64,000 bases of DNA from Cloeon dipterum (taxonomy: Eukaryota > Arthropoda > Insecta > Ephemeroptera > Baetidae): NCBI RefSeq assembly GCF_949628265.1, contig NC_088787.1, positions 11,150,501 to 11,214,500 on the forward strand, given 5' to 3'. The translations under genes and the position numbers were made by a program. This document shows positions 47,104 through 61,008 of this stretch, in pieces. The notes under the pieces were generated by a model. It was not told the DNA's origin, searched no databases, and worked only from the letters and a program-made list of their open reading frames with translations. The first letter of the stretch is position 1. Each line of letters starts with the position of its first letter.

Positions 47104-49079
47104 TTATCGTTAAATATTATTATCTAACCTAAATTATAGTTTTTGTTGACAATTTAGACCATTTTCCACATTACTCCCATTTTTGGGTTGTTTATTTGAC
47201 TGTTATGAGCTCCAAAGACGTTTTTAAAAGGTCTTAAGTGTGGTCCAAGAGTTTGGAAATTGTTAAATTTGAGGCACAGAAAAAAATTAATATTCGATCG
47301 AATTAAATTCCCAAACCTAATCATTCGTCGCATCGTCCATTTATTTTATTTGACGGCCATAAAATTGCATGATTTGGGCTTATTAGATGTTAGACGCTCA
47401 CCTATTCTTCTTAGTTAAAATAACCATAGTCCTGAAATCATCCCAGCCCAAGGTAGAGTAAGTTTTTTATTTGATTATTGGGAAAATCCAAAAAATAACT
47501 GCTTCAATTGAGATTGACGTTGACAAAGACGTGGGCGTCTCTCTGCTTAATAGTGTTGAGCAGTGGCGATCGCGTGCAGCCATAAATATGTCAAAATTTC
47601 CGTGCATTAGCATACATTGCTTTAATTAGTGCGTTTCAGGCCACTTGTCTTGTCCTAGGTTCAATGACTCACATCCCCTGGAGGCAAGAGTGGCTGCTAT
47701 TTCATGTTAGTTTTCGATGTACGCCTCACGAAACTACTAAAAAACAATGATAAAATGACGCAAGCCGCATAAAGTGACTCCGTTGCGTGTTAAGACGAGA
47801 AACACGCGAGCCGGCATCAAAATTATTTGATTAAATGCCGCCAGACAATGCCAGACCGGCGACGAAACAATCAATTTATTTATCTCGCTGGATGCAAATA
47901 AGGATTTTTTTCCCGAGAAGGCCGCGAACGTTATCGAATTTCGCGTGTAAGCGCGTTTCGTAATATTAATTAATCTAGTGAAGTCGGCCGCCGCGCGCAA
48001 TCTTGTCCCCGCTGCTAATTAAATTATTCCGATCACACGCGGCCGAAGCGAAATTCTGCGGCAGCCATGACACAACAAATTGAGCGCAGCATTGTTAATT
48101 TCGCGTCAACAAAACAGAAGCACCTGCGCCAATAATATACACATACGCTCCGTCTGATTTTGTCCCGGGAGCCCAAAAGAACCACACACGTGCTTAATTA
48201 CAGTGTTCGGAGGGGACGCGACTGTCGCTTCCTCAAACAAACAATTTTCGAGCAGGAAACAGGAAAGAAAGGACTCTATTTTTGGGAATCGACCTCTGTC
48301 AGCTCTCGTCGGCAACGGTCAGATGGATAAGGAAAGAACCACAGGAGTGGTGCTGTTTATCCATCACGCGAACCGAAACAAATCGCTTCCCTTTTTCAGC
48401 GGTGGAAATTTGTTAGATAACCTTTCTGCCTTTTAAATATTTTCCCACACTTTGGACTGAATGAAAAGTTTAGTAAATAATGGTTAAAAAACTTTAACCC
48501 TCGGCGGGGGTGCAACATCAATAAAAGTTGTTTCCGGTCGTTTCGCAGCCATACTTGGCTTTAGAAATATCTAGCAATAAGAAGTCTTTCTTAAGATACA
48601 TAAATCATAATGTCATATTTTATAGAGTTGAGAAATTTAGACAATCAAATGCTTTACAGAGCATAAACCCAAGAAGCATGCAATTTAATCATTTCTTTGA
48701 TCTAATCAGAACAAAATCAGTTAAAGTCCTGAGTGTTTAAAGTCGCTTACAGATGGTGCTATGGTGGCTGCCGAAAGGTGGCGCTCTCTCCTACCCTGGC
48801 TGCCTGAGTATATCCGTGTTAACCTGATAAGGAGTTATTCTAAACTCGACGATAAACGTGTGCGGTAGCAGCAAATATTGCTCCCTCGGCCGCACATTTT
48901 AGGAGTTCGTTAACCTTGAGCACATAGCTCCCTTTTACGAACCCTATAATTGACGAATAATTGAACTACCCTGTTTGTATATTGCCAATCTCTGACAACT
49001 CCCTTTTAGGGACTAAATTACGGCAAATACAATAAAGGCATTGCAACAATTTGTGGGGTTTGACTTATCTCGACCATTC

Positions 49080-49325
49080 CCCATAGTGCCAACGTTCAAT
49101 CAGATTCAAACCTGATACCAAGCATTTTTTTCGCACTGAAAACCTCTAAAAAAACCAATTTGTTTTGACAAAAATGTTTTGCTGCCATGTCTACCACTAT
49201 TGGTTGAACCAATTTTGGTTTTCAGCACGTCTAATGAAACCTGTTGAAGTTAAGAATGCACATCAGCGGGATTGAATCTGAGGGTGAGAGTGGTGCCATC
49301 TGTTTGTGTCTCTGAACTAACCAAA
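49080..49325. mobile_element. Foldback MITE family A, copy 3 (shorter, diverged)
   Basis: Shares with copy 2 the blocks ATTGGTTGAACCAATTTTGG, TTTTCAGCACGT and GGATTGAATCTGAGG, and the end GTGGTGCCATCTG matches GGTGGCATCTG of copy 1. The left arm around 49,083-49,140 mirrors the right arm imperfectly (AGTGCCA, TTCAATCAGATTCAA). Confidence 0.6.
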
Positions 49326-50795
49326 TGCGACTCCTGGCCCTTAAGTCTGTGTTGTAGTTTCTGAACAGTGCTTCTTAGTCACGTTCTACGGTCTGTGGAA
49401 CAATCTTTCGCCAAATCTGTCTTTGAACGAGAACTCAAATGCATTCAAACAAAATGTTAGCCAGATGGTTTCCTTAGAATACTGAACTGATAAACTGATT
49501 TTCCCTCTGTTTCCAAATAATATTTTTTATTATTTCGTCGTTTCTTTTTGGCAGAGGGGATGTACCCTACTGATCCGCAATTTAAGAAATTTTGAATCTA
49601 AAATAAAATTTAAAATTGGTGAATTAGCAAATATTATTTCAATTTATTTTAGTAAATCAAGCATCTGAGTCCCAAAATTGATATTTTTTAGATTATAATT
49701 TAAATAATTGTTTAAAAAATGTCTAAATTAACTAAAAATCGATTTCAATCAACTGTTTCTCAAAAGAAAAACGTAAAAATTCAGAAGAAGAACTCTCATA
49801 TTTTATAATAATTCAAATTCTCCGTAAATTTGAATTAAAAAATATGTTTTTGCGTCGGTCATATATGTAATCAAAGATTTAGACAATTATAAAAATCAGC
49901 AAGTTGTTTGCCTTTGAATTAGAAAATCGGTGATGCTTCAAAAGGAAAAAATTCTTCATATAATTATCACAAGAAGAAGACGTTTACCTTTGACAAATTA
50001 CAACTGTATTTTATGCTTCATTTACCGAAAACCAAGGAAGTTTCGAATTTTTCCCAGCATCACAATACGGCAGAAATGCAACGGACGGCTCCAATTAGCG
50101 CATTATTGCAAAAATTCCAGCGAAAACGCGACCTCCGTCTAGCCGAAATAACTCTTCCATTCACACAATGCCAACAGCCTCCCGCGTCACATTTTATTTC
50201 CAAGAATTACCCATCAAATTTTGAAATTCCACTTCTATAGAGCTGCGCTCATTCAACTCTCCGGCGTCGAGTGTATTGAATATAATGGAGGGAAGAAAGT
50301 TTTCGGGGTGCGAGAGCTGGCTGGCCCGCAGCCAAAGCCGCGAGACACGTCGCGCTTCCAAACTACCGCTTTGTTGTGGGCGGAATTCGCGCGAGATCGC
50401 TTGATTGATTGTGCCGAGCCAAAAATGAATGACCCGCCGCAAATTTGCCGGTCGACAACTCATTACTCATTGTGGCAATTGATTCGGCGGTGCCAAAAAT
50501 AATTCGCACACTGCATGCACGCCACGCCGGTCGGCAACAGCGAGCCGCAGCGAGCGAGCGGACACTCACTCTCTCCGTTCGTCCGTCGTCTCTCGAGACC
50601 GCGACATGCGGATTTCGTAATGTCTGCACGCGTCACATGACGGGTAATGTCTCAAAAGCAAGGTGTGGTCTAATTGGATTGGCGATATTTCAGTCAAAGC
50701 CGGTTGAATTTAATGTCTGTCGGTTAAATTGATCTGGCAAACAAGTTATGGATGATGGTGATGACTAAATTGATTCTAAATGTTTTGTGGTCCTA

Positions 50796-50877
50796 TACCC
50801 GCAGCGGATTTGATTGGTCAAAATGAAGAGCATTTAAAAATATTTAGAATACAGGGCTCGAATCCCTGGACGGGTAA
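50796..50877 (+). pseudogene. tRNA-like sequence (possible tRNA pseudogene or SINE head)
   Basis: A perfect T-arm is present at 50852-50868: five-base stem CAGGG/CCCTG around the loop CTCGAAT, close to the canonical TTCGAAT. The flanking TACCCGC (50796-50802) and ACGGGTA (50870-50876) would pair as an acceptor stem with one mismatch. The D and anticodon arms do not fold convincingly and no anticodon can be assigned. It is therefore not called a functional tRNA. Confidence 0.3.
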
Positions 50878-53530
50878 GGATTATAAGTTATTGGTGCTTT
50901 TGGCTCTTTATTAAAGCCAATTTTTTCTGTTGTTGACTACTTTTATCCATTTTGCAAGGAATATTCTCAATGATTAAGTAGAATAATAAAATATCTATCC
51001 TCACAGCCTAAAAAATCGAAGAAATGTACTTATTGGTTTCAAACGAGAAGCTTTTAATTCCAACAATAAAAATAGGATAAAATTGACTTGTGTCTCTCTT
51101 AACTTGGAAGGGTTTGGCTCCAACCAGTAAGAAAATTTATTTTTAAAAAACGAGCTCAGTGCTACTTAGTAGTTTATTTAAATTATTGTAGGACGCGATA
51201 GTAAATATCTCCGGCTCTACTTTAATGCATGGAAAAAACATCAATTGAAGCGCACATCTAAGATCTTGAAGCTAAATTTATTGTGTAAAATATAAACCGA
51301 ATCAAATATTAAACTCAATAGAAATGGAATGACGCCACTGAAATCTGCAGACCAATCTTGACATTTAGTAGACCAAACATGAAAAACCATCTAATTTTAT
51401 TACAGCCTGCCCAAGCATTTTTCTCTGTAACTATAATCGTAAAACCACTGTCAAATAAACGGCAATTTAATTCTGGCCGCTGGCCCCACGTTTGATTATT
51501 TATTGATCTGTTTGTCCGAAAATGCGTGAACACGCCTCGGTGCTGAATGGAAGGCGTGAATTGAGGGTCTAGGCCCCGATTTCTATCTGTGCGGCGCTGC
51601 TCTAGGAAGATTTACGGCGGGCCAATAAAATAGAAAACTCTCTGCCCGCGGATGTTGCGAAAAGTTTCTTCTCTCCTTATAGCAGGTCTGCTGCTTTGCT
51701 TCTTATGTGGCATACGTGCGCGTTTTGGCTAAAAATCTCGTGCGTCCAGCCGGTGCAGCACTTCTCCAAGTGACTGATGAGTCAATGCCCCCAGCAGCGC
51801 GGAATCTTCATCCTTAATGTATGGTGGCACTAATTTCCCTGTTGGCCAACCGAAAACTTAAGTGAATAAAAATAAGCGAGAGTTGACTGTCAAAGGGGTC
51901 GCCTCAGGGGCTGTGAAAAATAGGCTTTAATTTTTATTTAATTAAATCAATTCCATCCCAGCCTCCATATTTTGCTTAAATTCACACTAGTTAATTTTAG
52001 TGTCTTCAAAGAAAATAAAAATGGATTGATCTCCGTTTTTTTATACATTTTTAAATGAAAAATGTAACCAGGAATAAATAAAAAGAGGGGTCATATTAAT
52101 TAAAAATAATTAAATAAAATCACAAGTTTCAAAAATATTTTAGAATAAGTACTCAAAAATGCTCTGCTGGTATTTTTGTAACAGAAAGCGAATTTTAAAA
52201 AATGCAGCAATAACAATTTGATTTTTTTAATCTTGAGATTATTTAAAAAAAAATCCTGCACTATTTGAAACATTATCTTTCATTTCCCAAAGACCCACAG
52301 ATACTGTTTTTCTGTGGAATAAAGAAGAAACAATTTTTATACCTTCTTCTAATCTAAATAATAATTTTTTAAAAGTCTGTACCAAAAATTGCCATTATGA
52401 TAATGGAAAATACTGGACATTTTTTACTTTTAAAACCTCATTCAAAGAAAGGAAGAGTTGTTTGTTCCTCCGTCCACTTTCGTTGACGCAAAAAGCGACC
52501 ATTTTTCACATCCCTGCCGGTGGTCAGACGCATCATCTTGCTATGGAAACGCGCGTAATTGCTGCGCGGCGAGAACCAGTTTCGCACGCGGACAACAAAC
52601 ACACTCCAAAAGCTGTTTTCTGTTTTCTTTTCGCTCTCTCGGTATTCTGCCCAATTTCAGTCATGACCTTGGGTGGTCATTAGCATCCAACCGGCCGAAA
52701 CTTTGGCTCAGGTTCAGCGATGTATTTATGGGTCAATCACGCGCTGTTTTCTTTGCTAATGAGACCTGCGAAAAGTGCCAAAAAACGCCGATTGTTTTTC
52801 GATTTGGCCCGACGCCGCTAAAGACTTCTTAATCGGCCCACATTTATTTCTCTCGCCTCGCCGCGGCCTTGGCTACCGATTCCGCGCCGCACAGCCGAGA
52901 AACAAATAGCCAAAATAAACATAATAAATCGTCTATCCATTTGCGGCGCACAGAGCATCAAAGACTGCTCCAAAAGGACATTTTTATCGCGCCAGAGCCG
53001 CCTTTGAGAAGCTGCTCATTTAGGATTTCAGGGTACGGCTTAAAATTCGTTTTGAATGAAAAGTGCAATTCTTTTCGACATTTTTGAATACTAATTAATG
53101 TCCATGGAACGACCCTGTGCGTCATCTATCAGAAAAATGTGACGTAAATGGCGGTTGAAGGATGGCGTTTCCGCTGCGATAAAAATTTGTGCATTTGTAA
53201 ACAATTCCTTCTTTTTTTTTCTTTGAAAAGCTCCAGCCAGATTCCTCAAGCTGTCCAAATTTTAAAGCTCATTAGAATTGGCTCTTATTCCGTCGCCAAA
53301 ATTAAATTCTACGCTTCCTGGAACGAGCAGGAAAATTAATCCTGGGCGTAAACATGAATTAGATGCTTGTTTTTTTGTATTTTTTTTCTTTGACATGCTT
53401 TAAATCGTATGTCTGAATTTGTTGTTACATTTTTTCTAATTTGAATGTTTCCCTAACTGACCAAATGACTAGCTTATTTTTTATAATAGAAAAAAGTCGA
53501 AAGTTTTTAGAATATGTTAATGCGACCCTT

Positions 53531-54008
53531 TAAAAAGTGGAATATGACACAGGGCAACAATTGAAAATTATTTTTGAATTGTTAGATGCTATAAACAATT
53601 GATCAATAAACAATTTGTGCAATAATTTTTCAATTTTGTTTATTCTTACTGTCTGCTACAAAGCTAACAAAGCTAACTAATAATAAAAAAGAACCTTGCT
53701 ACAATAAAAACTCAAATTTTGCCAATTTCCTCCAAAATTTACAGTGCTTGAACATTTTTATTTTCTTGGCATATTCCGATTCCTCTCGTCGAGATCTGTC
53801 CAACGGTGTATGCCACTTATTGGGGAAACTCTTGGTTTTGAAATTAAATCGGATTTCAAGTAAGGAGACAGCCATTACCATTTTTTTGAAAAGCACGGTA
53901 ACTTTCCAGCCAATTAGGTCAATTTAGGCTTTAACTGAATCCTAAGGGACGAGTTTATGCATTGGAAACAATTATTTTCCAGGCTTTTGCAGTATCACTC
54001 CTCTTTAA
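53531..54008 (+). repeat. Interspersed repeat family B, long copy 2
   Basis: About 478 bases matching 46,661-47,103 throughout, with small insertions (for example near 53,640-53,690) and a deletion after CAGCCAATT. It is the second of the two nearly full-length copies. Confidence 0.85.
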
Positions 54009-57000
54009 ACGCCTTCGGGGTGCTAAGGAAATGCCTTGATTGGTGAATAATCTAGTTCCTGCGAGTAAATTCTAATTTATTTCGGTAATAATGTCTATCT
54101 TTCAGTTTAGCATAAAATTATCACCCCCTGCTCTAAACAAATGGCAAATCAATGGCCAAAACACTGTCCACGTTCATCCAATTAAACTTTGCGGCCAGTT
54201 TATTTTGTCTCCGACACACGTGTGATTACATTCGGTTTGGATTAAATTGGAGGCACCCAAGCAAAGTGTCACTCTGTGACCGCAAAGGGTCGAAAACCTT
54301 TGTTTGGTCGGAGGTGTGTTGACTGGCTGGCTGGTCGCGCGCGCGTGTGTGTGCAATGTTGAGTGTTTGTTTGCCCCGCGTGTCGGAATGCCCCCGCATT
54401 CTACGTGAGACACTTACCAACCAAGCCATTTCATATCAGTGTATATAGTATATAATAGATGCGCTTGTGCAGAGAGGAGAAAGAAATTATAATCATATTG
54501 GAGCAGCCATTCATTCGGCGAAATGCAGCCTGAATTTTAATTCATAGTCGCACTCCTAATTTCAACAAGCTGAAGCCTGGTAGTTTGGATTGTCGTGGGA
54601 CAATCAGACAGGGTGTCCGACACTCCTTTTGCCGCCGCCAATAAGTCGTTGACTCTGAATTCTAAATTAATAACTCTGCCCGCCGGATGCACATTGGGAA
54701 CGAGGGTCAACTAAGGCTATTGATTTAGTCGTCCGGATGGCAAAAATAATTCCGCGATTTCACGACATCATTCGAAAGTTTGGTGGATGAGGAAGATTTT
54801 TTATATCTCGAAAAATATTGGAATCCGTGTAAAGTGGATGGTGTAGACGTTTGAGCCCCATTGAGACGTGGTTTCTGTTCAAATTTAGCATTCTTACGGA
54901 TTAAGAATTTTACGTTTTTATCCGAATTTAAATAAATTTTTCATTTTTCTAAGGAAAATTGAACTAAATTCCTAAAAATTAAACATTCGCTTTTATTTGT
55001 TTAAATTTTCCTCTTCAAATGAAATATTAAAAAATAAAGTAGTGAGATTCTTCTTCTCTTTTGAACAATCGAACGCTTTTTAAATCTATTTAGGCATTTC
55101 TCTAAAGGAAATAAAATATTTAAGATTGTGTCAATATTTTTGCTGTTGAATTATTTAAAGAACAATTTTACTGTTTCACGCAGTCAAATGATGGCACCAT
55201 CATCCATTTAACGTGATTTTGGTACTTAATCTGCTATTCTGAAATGAAGGAACTCAATGAGAAATACAAATAAAATGTTAAATATATATCCTCTTCTTTA
55301 CAAAAAGAATAACCATTTTTTTGTAAAATTATTTAACAACGTTTTTATCGATTAAATGTATTTCCTTATGAATAGGATGCCAGTTGCAGCTGAAAAATAT
55401 TGAGAAAAATAAATCTCGACTTTCTCCAGTTAATACTTCATCATAAAAAATAAATGAAATGAAAAAATATGCAAAAAATATGCATTTATTTGGAACAAAT
55501 TTAAATTTATAAAATTGCTAATTCTCTGCAATGCATTTGATTAGGATGAGGTTTATTGGAAAAATTTACAGAGCTGAAACAGCAAAATTGAAGTTTTTTG
55601 TTCCTTTAAACAAAATCAAAATAATAGAAAATCAACAAATTTTAAATCATTTGACGACTTCAAACTAACAATTTGACTGAAAAGAACAATATTAAACACC
55701 TGTGTTAATCTGTAAGCCACAAATTCTAGACCTCTTTCGATTTACTAGGCTGTAAAAATCGTAAAATTTGTCACAAAAGAGGAAGTAGGTTGAAAATTAG
55801 TATAAAGTAGCATTAAAAATAAAGTTTATTATTTTACGAACCAGAGAGCCTTCCTCAATTTCACGCCTTTTTAAATAAATTTTATTTCCCCCCATTAATT
55901 TTTACAGCCCAATGCTTTTCTATGTTTGCAATAAAAACTAGCCCAGCAACAAAACAACAGTCTATAAAAATATAGGCGAGCAGCGTGAAACATTTATTTA
56001 CTTAGTCTCCTGTCAGCAGCAGCAGGAGGCACCCTTATTGTCATTTTGCCTCGGAAACAAAAACACTCGGCTGTCAGAGGAATTACGCATGTTATTTTAT
56101 CGATTTAGCGAAGCCGCGTGGGTCGGCTCGGCTCGCACTGTCATCGAGCCCGTGATTTGCGGGCCATTATTATTGAAATGCCCTCGTGCGCGCGACTTGA
56201 CCGAAATTTGCATAAGCAATGAGTCTGGAAGCTGGGCTCGCTCTCCAACCAGATTAAATATTTGCATACACGTGTTCGCCGCTTATTCAAACCGTGACGT
56301 GGGACACTATGAACGAACGCGAACAAACACGGGTTTTCCATTTGGGTTTTTATTGATTTTTGCCTAGTAAACTTGTCGTCACATTAGTTAGGAGATAATT
56401 TTGTTGTTTGAACAAATTTAAGCAATGAAAAAAAGAATAGGAATTTACACACGGGAAATTCAGAGTGTAAAAAGATACCCAAACTGACTAAACTTGAAAA
56501 AATAATGGCTATTGTTAAATTATTTTGTAGAATCCTCACAAAATTGTGAAATAAATATAATTAGGCTACAAAAATGCCATGATCGAGCCCATTTTCTCAG
56601 AAGTTTATTATTTTACCCGTCTGATTTCGTTATTCTTCTCATTGAAATCATTCCAACGGTATAGTGATTGAGGGGAAATCTTTTCTTTTGTTAAAATGAA
56701 TCACGATTTGTAATACGCAGGCAGTCGTAGAAAGAACAAAACTCCTGCTGTTAATTTCTTGGCCTCTTCTCAAACCTCAGAAAAAACAATATCGGGCAAT
56801 GCTCAGCTTAACAATTCATAAATACACTCCTGCAAAATGTAAAACCTTTTTTACTCCTTGTTAGTACGATGCGTTCTGGTTTTGACGTTGTTGACATTAG
56901 TAAATTTACTGCCTCGAATGTTTTTATTTATTTATTTATTCATAGATTAAAATTCGCAACCCATTCATGAATAGCATGATTATCAAACAAAAGTCGACTC

Positions 57001-60000
57001 TGTCAGTGTGCAGGCCTGTCAGGGGAATGAAGAAAAAAGCACCCAAGTGCCGTGAAAAGCAATAAATCAGCCAGAGTACAAAGAGTGACCTCGACCTTTC
57101 CAGGAGCAGAGAAAACATATTCTTTCTCTGTGGGAGACGTGACAAAAAGAGTTGTACATAATTCTCCCTCAGTATGCAAACTTTTTGCGCCTCTTCCAAC
57201 GGGTGGTCTGCGCATGATACAAAGTCGATTCTTTTTTTGTCTTAAGTGCCCGTTAATGCTCTCACATTGGACCAATTTCACGAGTGTTACTATATAGTTT
57301 TTCTGTAAAAAGTGGACTGATCTAATTTTGATGAGGCATGAAATTGAAATTTCTTTGCGATGATATAAGAATGTATAAAAATTGGAGCAAAAATGTTGCA
57401 TCGGTGATAGTATTTTTCCTTCAATTTAGATCAGACGAGAATTATTTTATTTTAAATCGCAGAATATATTTTTCAATTCTTTTTTATTTGTTTTTAAACG
57501 TTTAATAAAAGCCAAAAAATCAAAATCTTTTTAAAAATGAAGGTCTCGCTCAATTTAAATGAAATTCGGCAGACAATATTTAATTAAACAAAGCAATCAG
57601 TGGCTCATTTTGGGCATTTTAAAAAAAAACTTGACATTCCCATAAGTTTTTTGTCCTGAGCTTTGTAAGTTTTAAAAGTTTTACAGCATAAAAAACTAAA
57701 AATATTCCGACAGCTGGTAAAATTGACTATTTTTTCAAATAAACTTTCCGAAATTTTCTTTGTGGTGTGTTTGAATTTTGAATATATTAATTTTTATGTA
57801 AGTAAAAACCTAAGTGAATTTTTTCTAAATGAAGAATTAATTAATTACTTTTAGAGCACGAAATCAATGATTTCATCAAAAACATCGTTAAATCCAATAT
57901 TTAATTTTTATAAAAAAGCAGATCAATACAATTTTGTGAAACGTTCTATTTTTTCTCTAAATTAAATCCTGAAATTGTATAATATTTCCTCGTATTGCTT
58001 TATCCAAAAAAGAAAAATTTGGGCCAGACCACAGACCACGCTTTAAATTATTAGTAAATAACTAATTATGAAAGCAAAGAGCGAATCCAAGTGACCCATT
58101 TCAATTCGCAGTAAATACTCTCTTAAATCACGTCTAATGTCGATTCACGGCTCATTAGAATGCGAGCCGAGCAGGAGCAGGGACAGTCGATCCACATGCA
58201 CACCCATTCGCGGTCACGTCTGCTCGCCCCGCGTGTGAATCCAAAGTGAAATTGTCAACCGGGATTGCATTGTGTTTGGCGGCGTTTGCGTTTTCACGTT
58301 TTCACGTCTTCAGGCCTTCAGGCCGGCTGCCAATCGCGATTTATGCCCTGCCAGGGTGTGTGCTGCTGCGCCGAGAGGGAACGTTTTTTTTCGCGCATCT
58401 CGGGGCGTCCGCCCGCCCGCCTCTTTCCCACACTGCGCTCGGCTTGAAATAGATTTCGCGTCTGTTCGCGCAGCCGAAGCTCCGGTGTACTTGCGTTTTA
58501 TTGTTATTACTTCGCCCTTGAACACGGCCCGAGAGATAGAGGGTGTATGCCGCGATTTACACACCGACAAGATTTACTGGCTTCCAATATTTGTTCGGGC
58601 CATTTATTTATCTGCTGCTGCGTCCGGCCCACGTGCTTTAATTTTAAATTGACGGGCCAGCTTTTATTCATTACGTGGAGCAAATGTTGTCTTACCTTTG
58701 CCTCTGCCTTTCGCATGCCAAGTCTCGTTATATGGAAAATATTTTTATGTACGGCCTGCATGCAAAAACACCTTTGGTTTCGGTTGAGAAATGTTAAGAG
58801 CAGCGGCATGAAATACAATAAAAATTGTTGTTACCGAATTAGAAAAGGTTCGTTAGTTATTTTATATTCTTGTTTATTCTTGCAGTTCAGTATGTTTATT
58901 ATTAAGGATGGACTTCAATGATATAGGAAGACATGTTTGAATTAAATAATCGATTGGTATGGTGCCTTGATCACGAAAAATTTATATTTTATTTGATTTG
59001 AATTTACAAGCAAAAAGCAATTAATAATATTATTATTTAGTAATAAGATGTAATATTAAATAATATTATAAAAACATAATTATTATTAGTAAAGTGATAT
59101 CATTTTACTGAATTCTAGAATTAAACTTAATGCCCAGAAAAGTGTTGTTTGCCATTGTTTATATTTTGATGATTTCCTGCAGTCATTATTAACAACATAA
59201 ATATGTATTGCTTTCGTTTGTAATGTTTAAAAAGAAATTAAAATTTGGAAATTGTTTTGCTACGACATTTTTTTCACTCGTAATTCGCCACCAAATTACA
59301 TGTCCGCGCTGGATTTGCTTCGATATAAAATTGATCGTTGGAAAGGGGCTTAACTTGCGGGAATTTTTGAAAAAATGTCTTGTGAAAAAACACGCGGTTT
59401 TTTGTGAAACGTTTAGTAAAAGGAACGAATAATTTGTTTTTTAACAAACAAATCGGAAAATAATCAGTTGTAAAATATAATCAATTAAAGTAATCGGTTG
59501 CGAAATTGCGTCAAAATGCTTAAAAAAACTCATGATTTGCAACCTCTTGACGGTCTGGGAAAAAGACTCGCAGAAAAAAATAATTGGTGATCAGTTTTCC
59601 ACATACTATTATTTATGATGATCATAATTTTAATAACCCCCAAATTTATAGAACGTTTTTGTTGCTCACACTTTGAAGCACTTGTCCAATCAGTATTTAT
59701 TTTAAATTTAGCAGCTATGTGGTTTTAGTCATAATTTATCTTTAAAAATTATATTATAAAGGTAAAACAATTTATCTGTAAAATCTTATTCATTACTGCA
59801 TCGATTGAAAGAACCGATTTAAATTTTTAAACGAAATATTTTCATTTCTAGAATGCACAGGATTAGGTTATGAATATTAAATCAAATTGGAATCTCTTAT
59901 TTAAACTTGAAAATGAACGTTGCTGCTGTTTTGGTGCCTTTATTTTTTTTAAATTTAAAACCTATAGAGGCGTATTTAAAAATTTCCAACATTACCACCC

Positions 60001-61008
60001 GTCGTTAAACCAAAGTAAAGCGAAGAATAAAATATAAAAACGTTATAGATACATGCTCTTAACTCCGGCACCCCACGCGCTATCAATTAGCTAGCCAAAA
60101 GTGCGAGAAATTTCAATTGCCCCTCGTAAAACGATAAAAACCCGGCCGGAATTTGCATTCTTAATTCTATCAGGACGCACAGATTGGCACTCAAAATTCA
60201 AGGGAACGCGGCCTTCATATACGCGAACTGAAATAAATCTTCAGAGTGGATGAGCGCGTTAAATTTATATTTTGCCCATAAATTAAGTGGCTGGACGTGT
60301 TGAGTAGCCGTTCGCGCCCGCCCGACGCAAATTGAGACCTTTTTATTTTATGCCTGTACAAGGCTTCTGCATTAAAGTGCACCGGACGAAAAACAGGCCA
60401 ATAACTCGTTTAATTGAATAAATAACGAAGCGAGTCCTTGGAATTTGCATTTATTATTTTTAATGCTCACCAGAGGCGAACAAAGGGCGAAATGAAGACG
60501 TCAAGGAGTGAAACCCGAACAGCTACTCATTATTTTAAATCCGCGTTCTCATGAATATTTCAAACTATCAAAGTGAATATTTTTTTCGTTTGGCGAAGGC
60601 TGAAAATTTATTACGGATAATGCATTGTGCATCAAACGCTCTCGAAGGCTCTTGCTGATTAAGAATTGGCTTCAGAAAGGACTTTTGGTTTGCTTTGTGA
60701 ATTGAAATTATATGCTTGCACAATTATCCATGCTCAACCGGTTCCACGGGCACGTCCCAGCACGCCCGGCAATTCTGGGAAATTAATTAGTGGTCCGTTT
60801 ACGCAATGTGTACTTACACGTACGGGATATTCCTCGCAGGACGTTATTAGTTCTGTCAATAAACCTATTTTTACAGTGGAAATTTAAATTTTGAGCTTTT
60901 AAGGGGCTGCAATTCAAGACGAGTTGCAGCAATTGAAATACATGTCTCTCGCAGCTGCAGCCGTAAATAACAATAATTTCCATTTGAATAATTGTGTGCG
61001 TTTTGCAG

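Larger units (their letters stand above)
37141..61008 (+). other. Inferred 23.9-kb intron 2 of the Wengen-like gene
   Basis: No confident coding exon is found on either strand over almost 24 kb. The many short frames have no domain content. The intron contains family B repeats (38.04, 46.66 and 53.53 kb), foldback MITEs (40.65 and 49.08 kb), a T19 run, CA repeats, a tRNA-like sequence at 50.8 kb, a 20-base palindrome at 46,119-46,138, and GC-rich islands near 39.9-40.26, 41.75-42.15, 47.55-48.1, 50.25-50.65, 52.5-52.95, 56.05-56.35 and 58.15-58.65 kb that may be enhancers. Confidence 0.45.
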
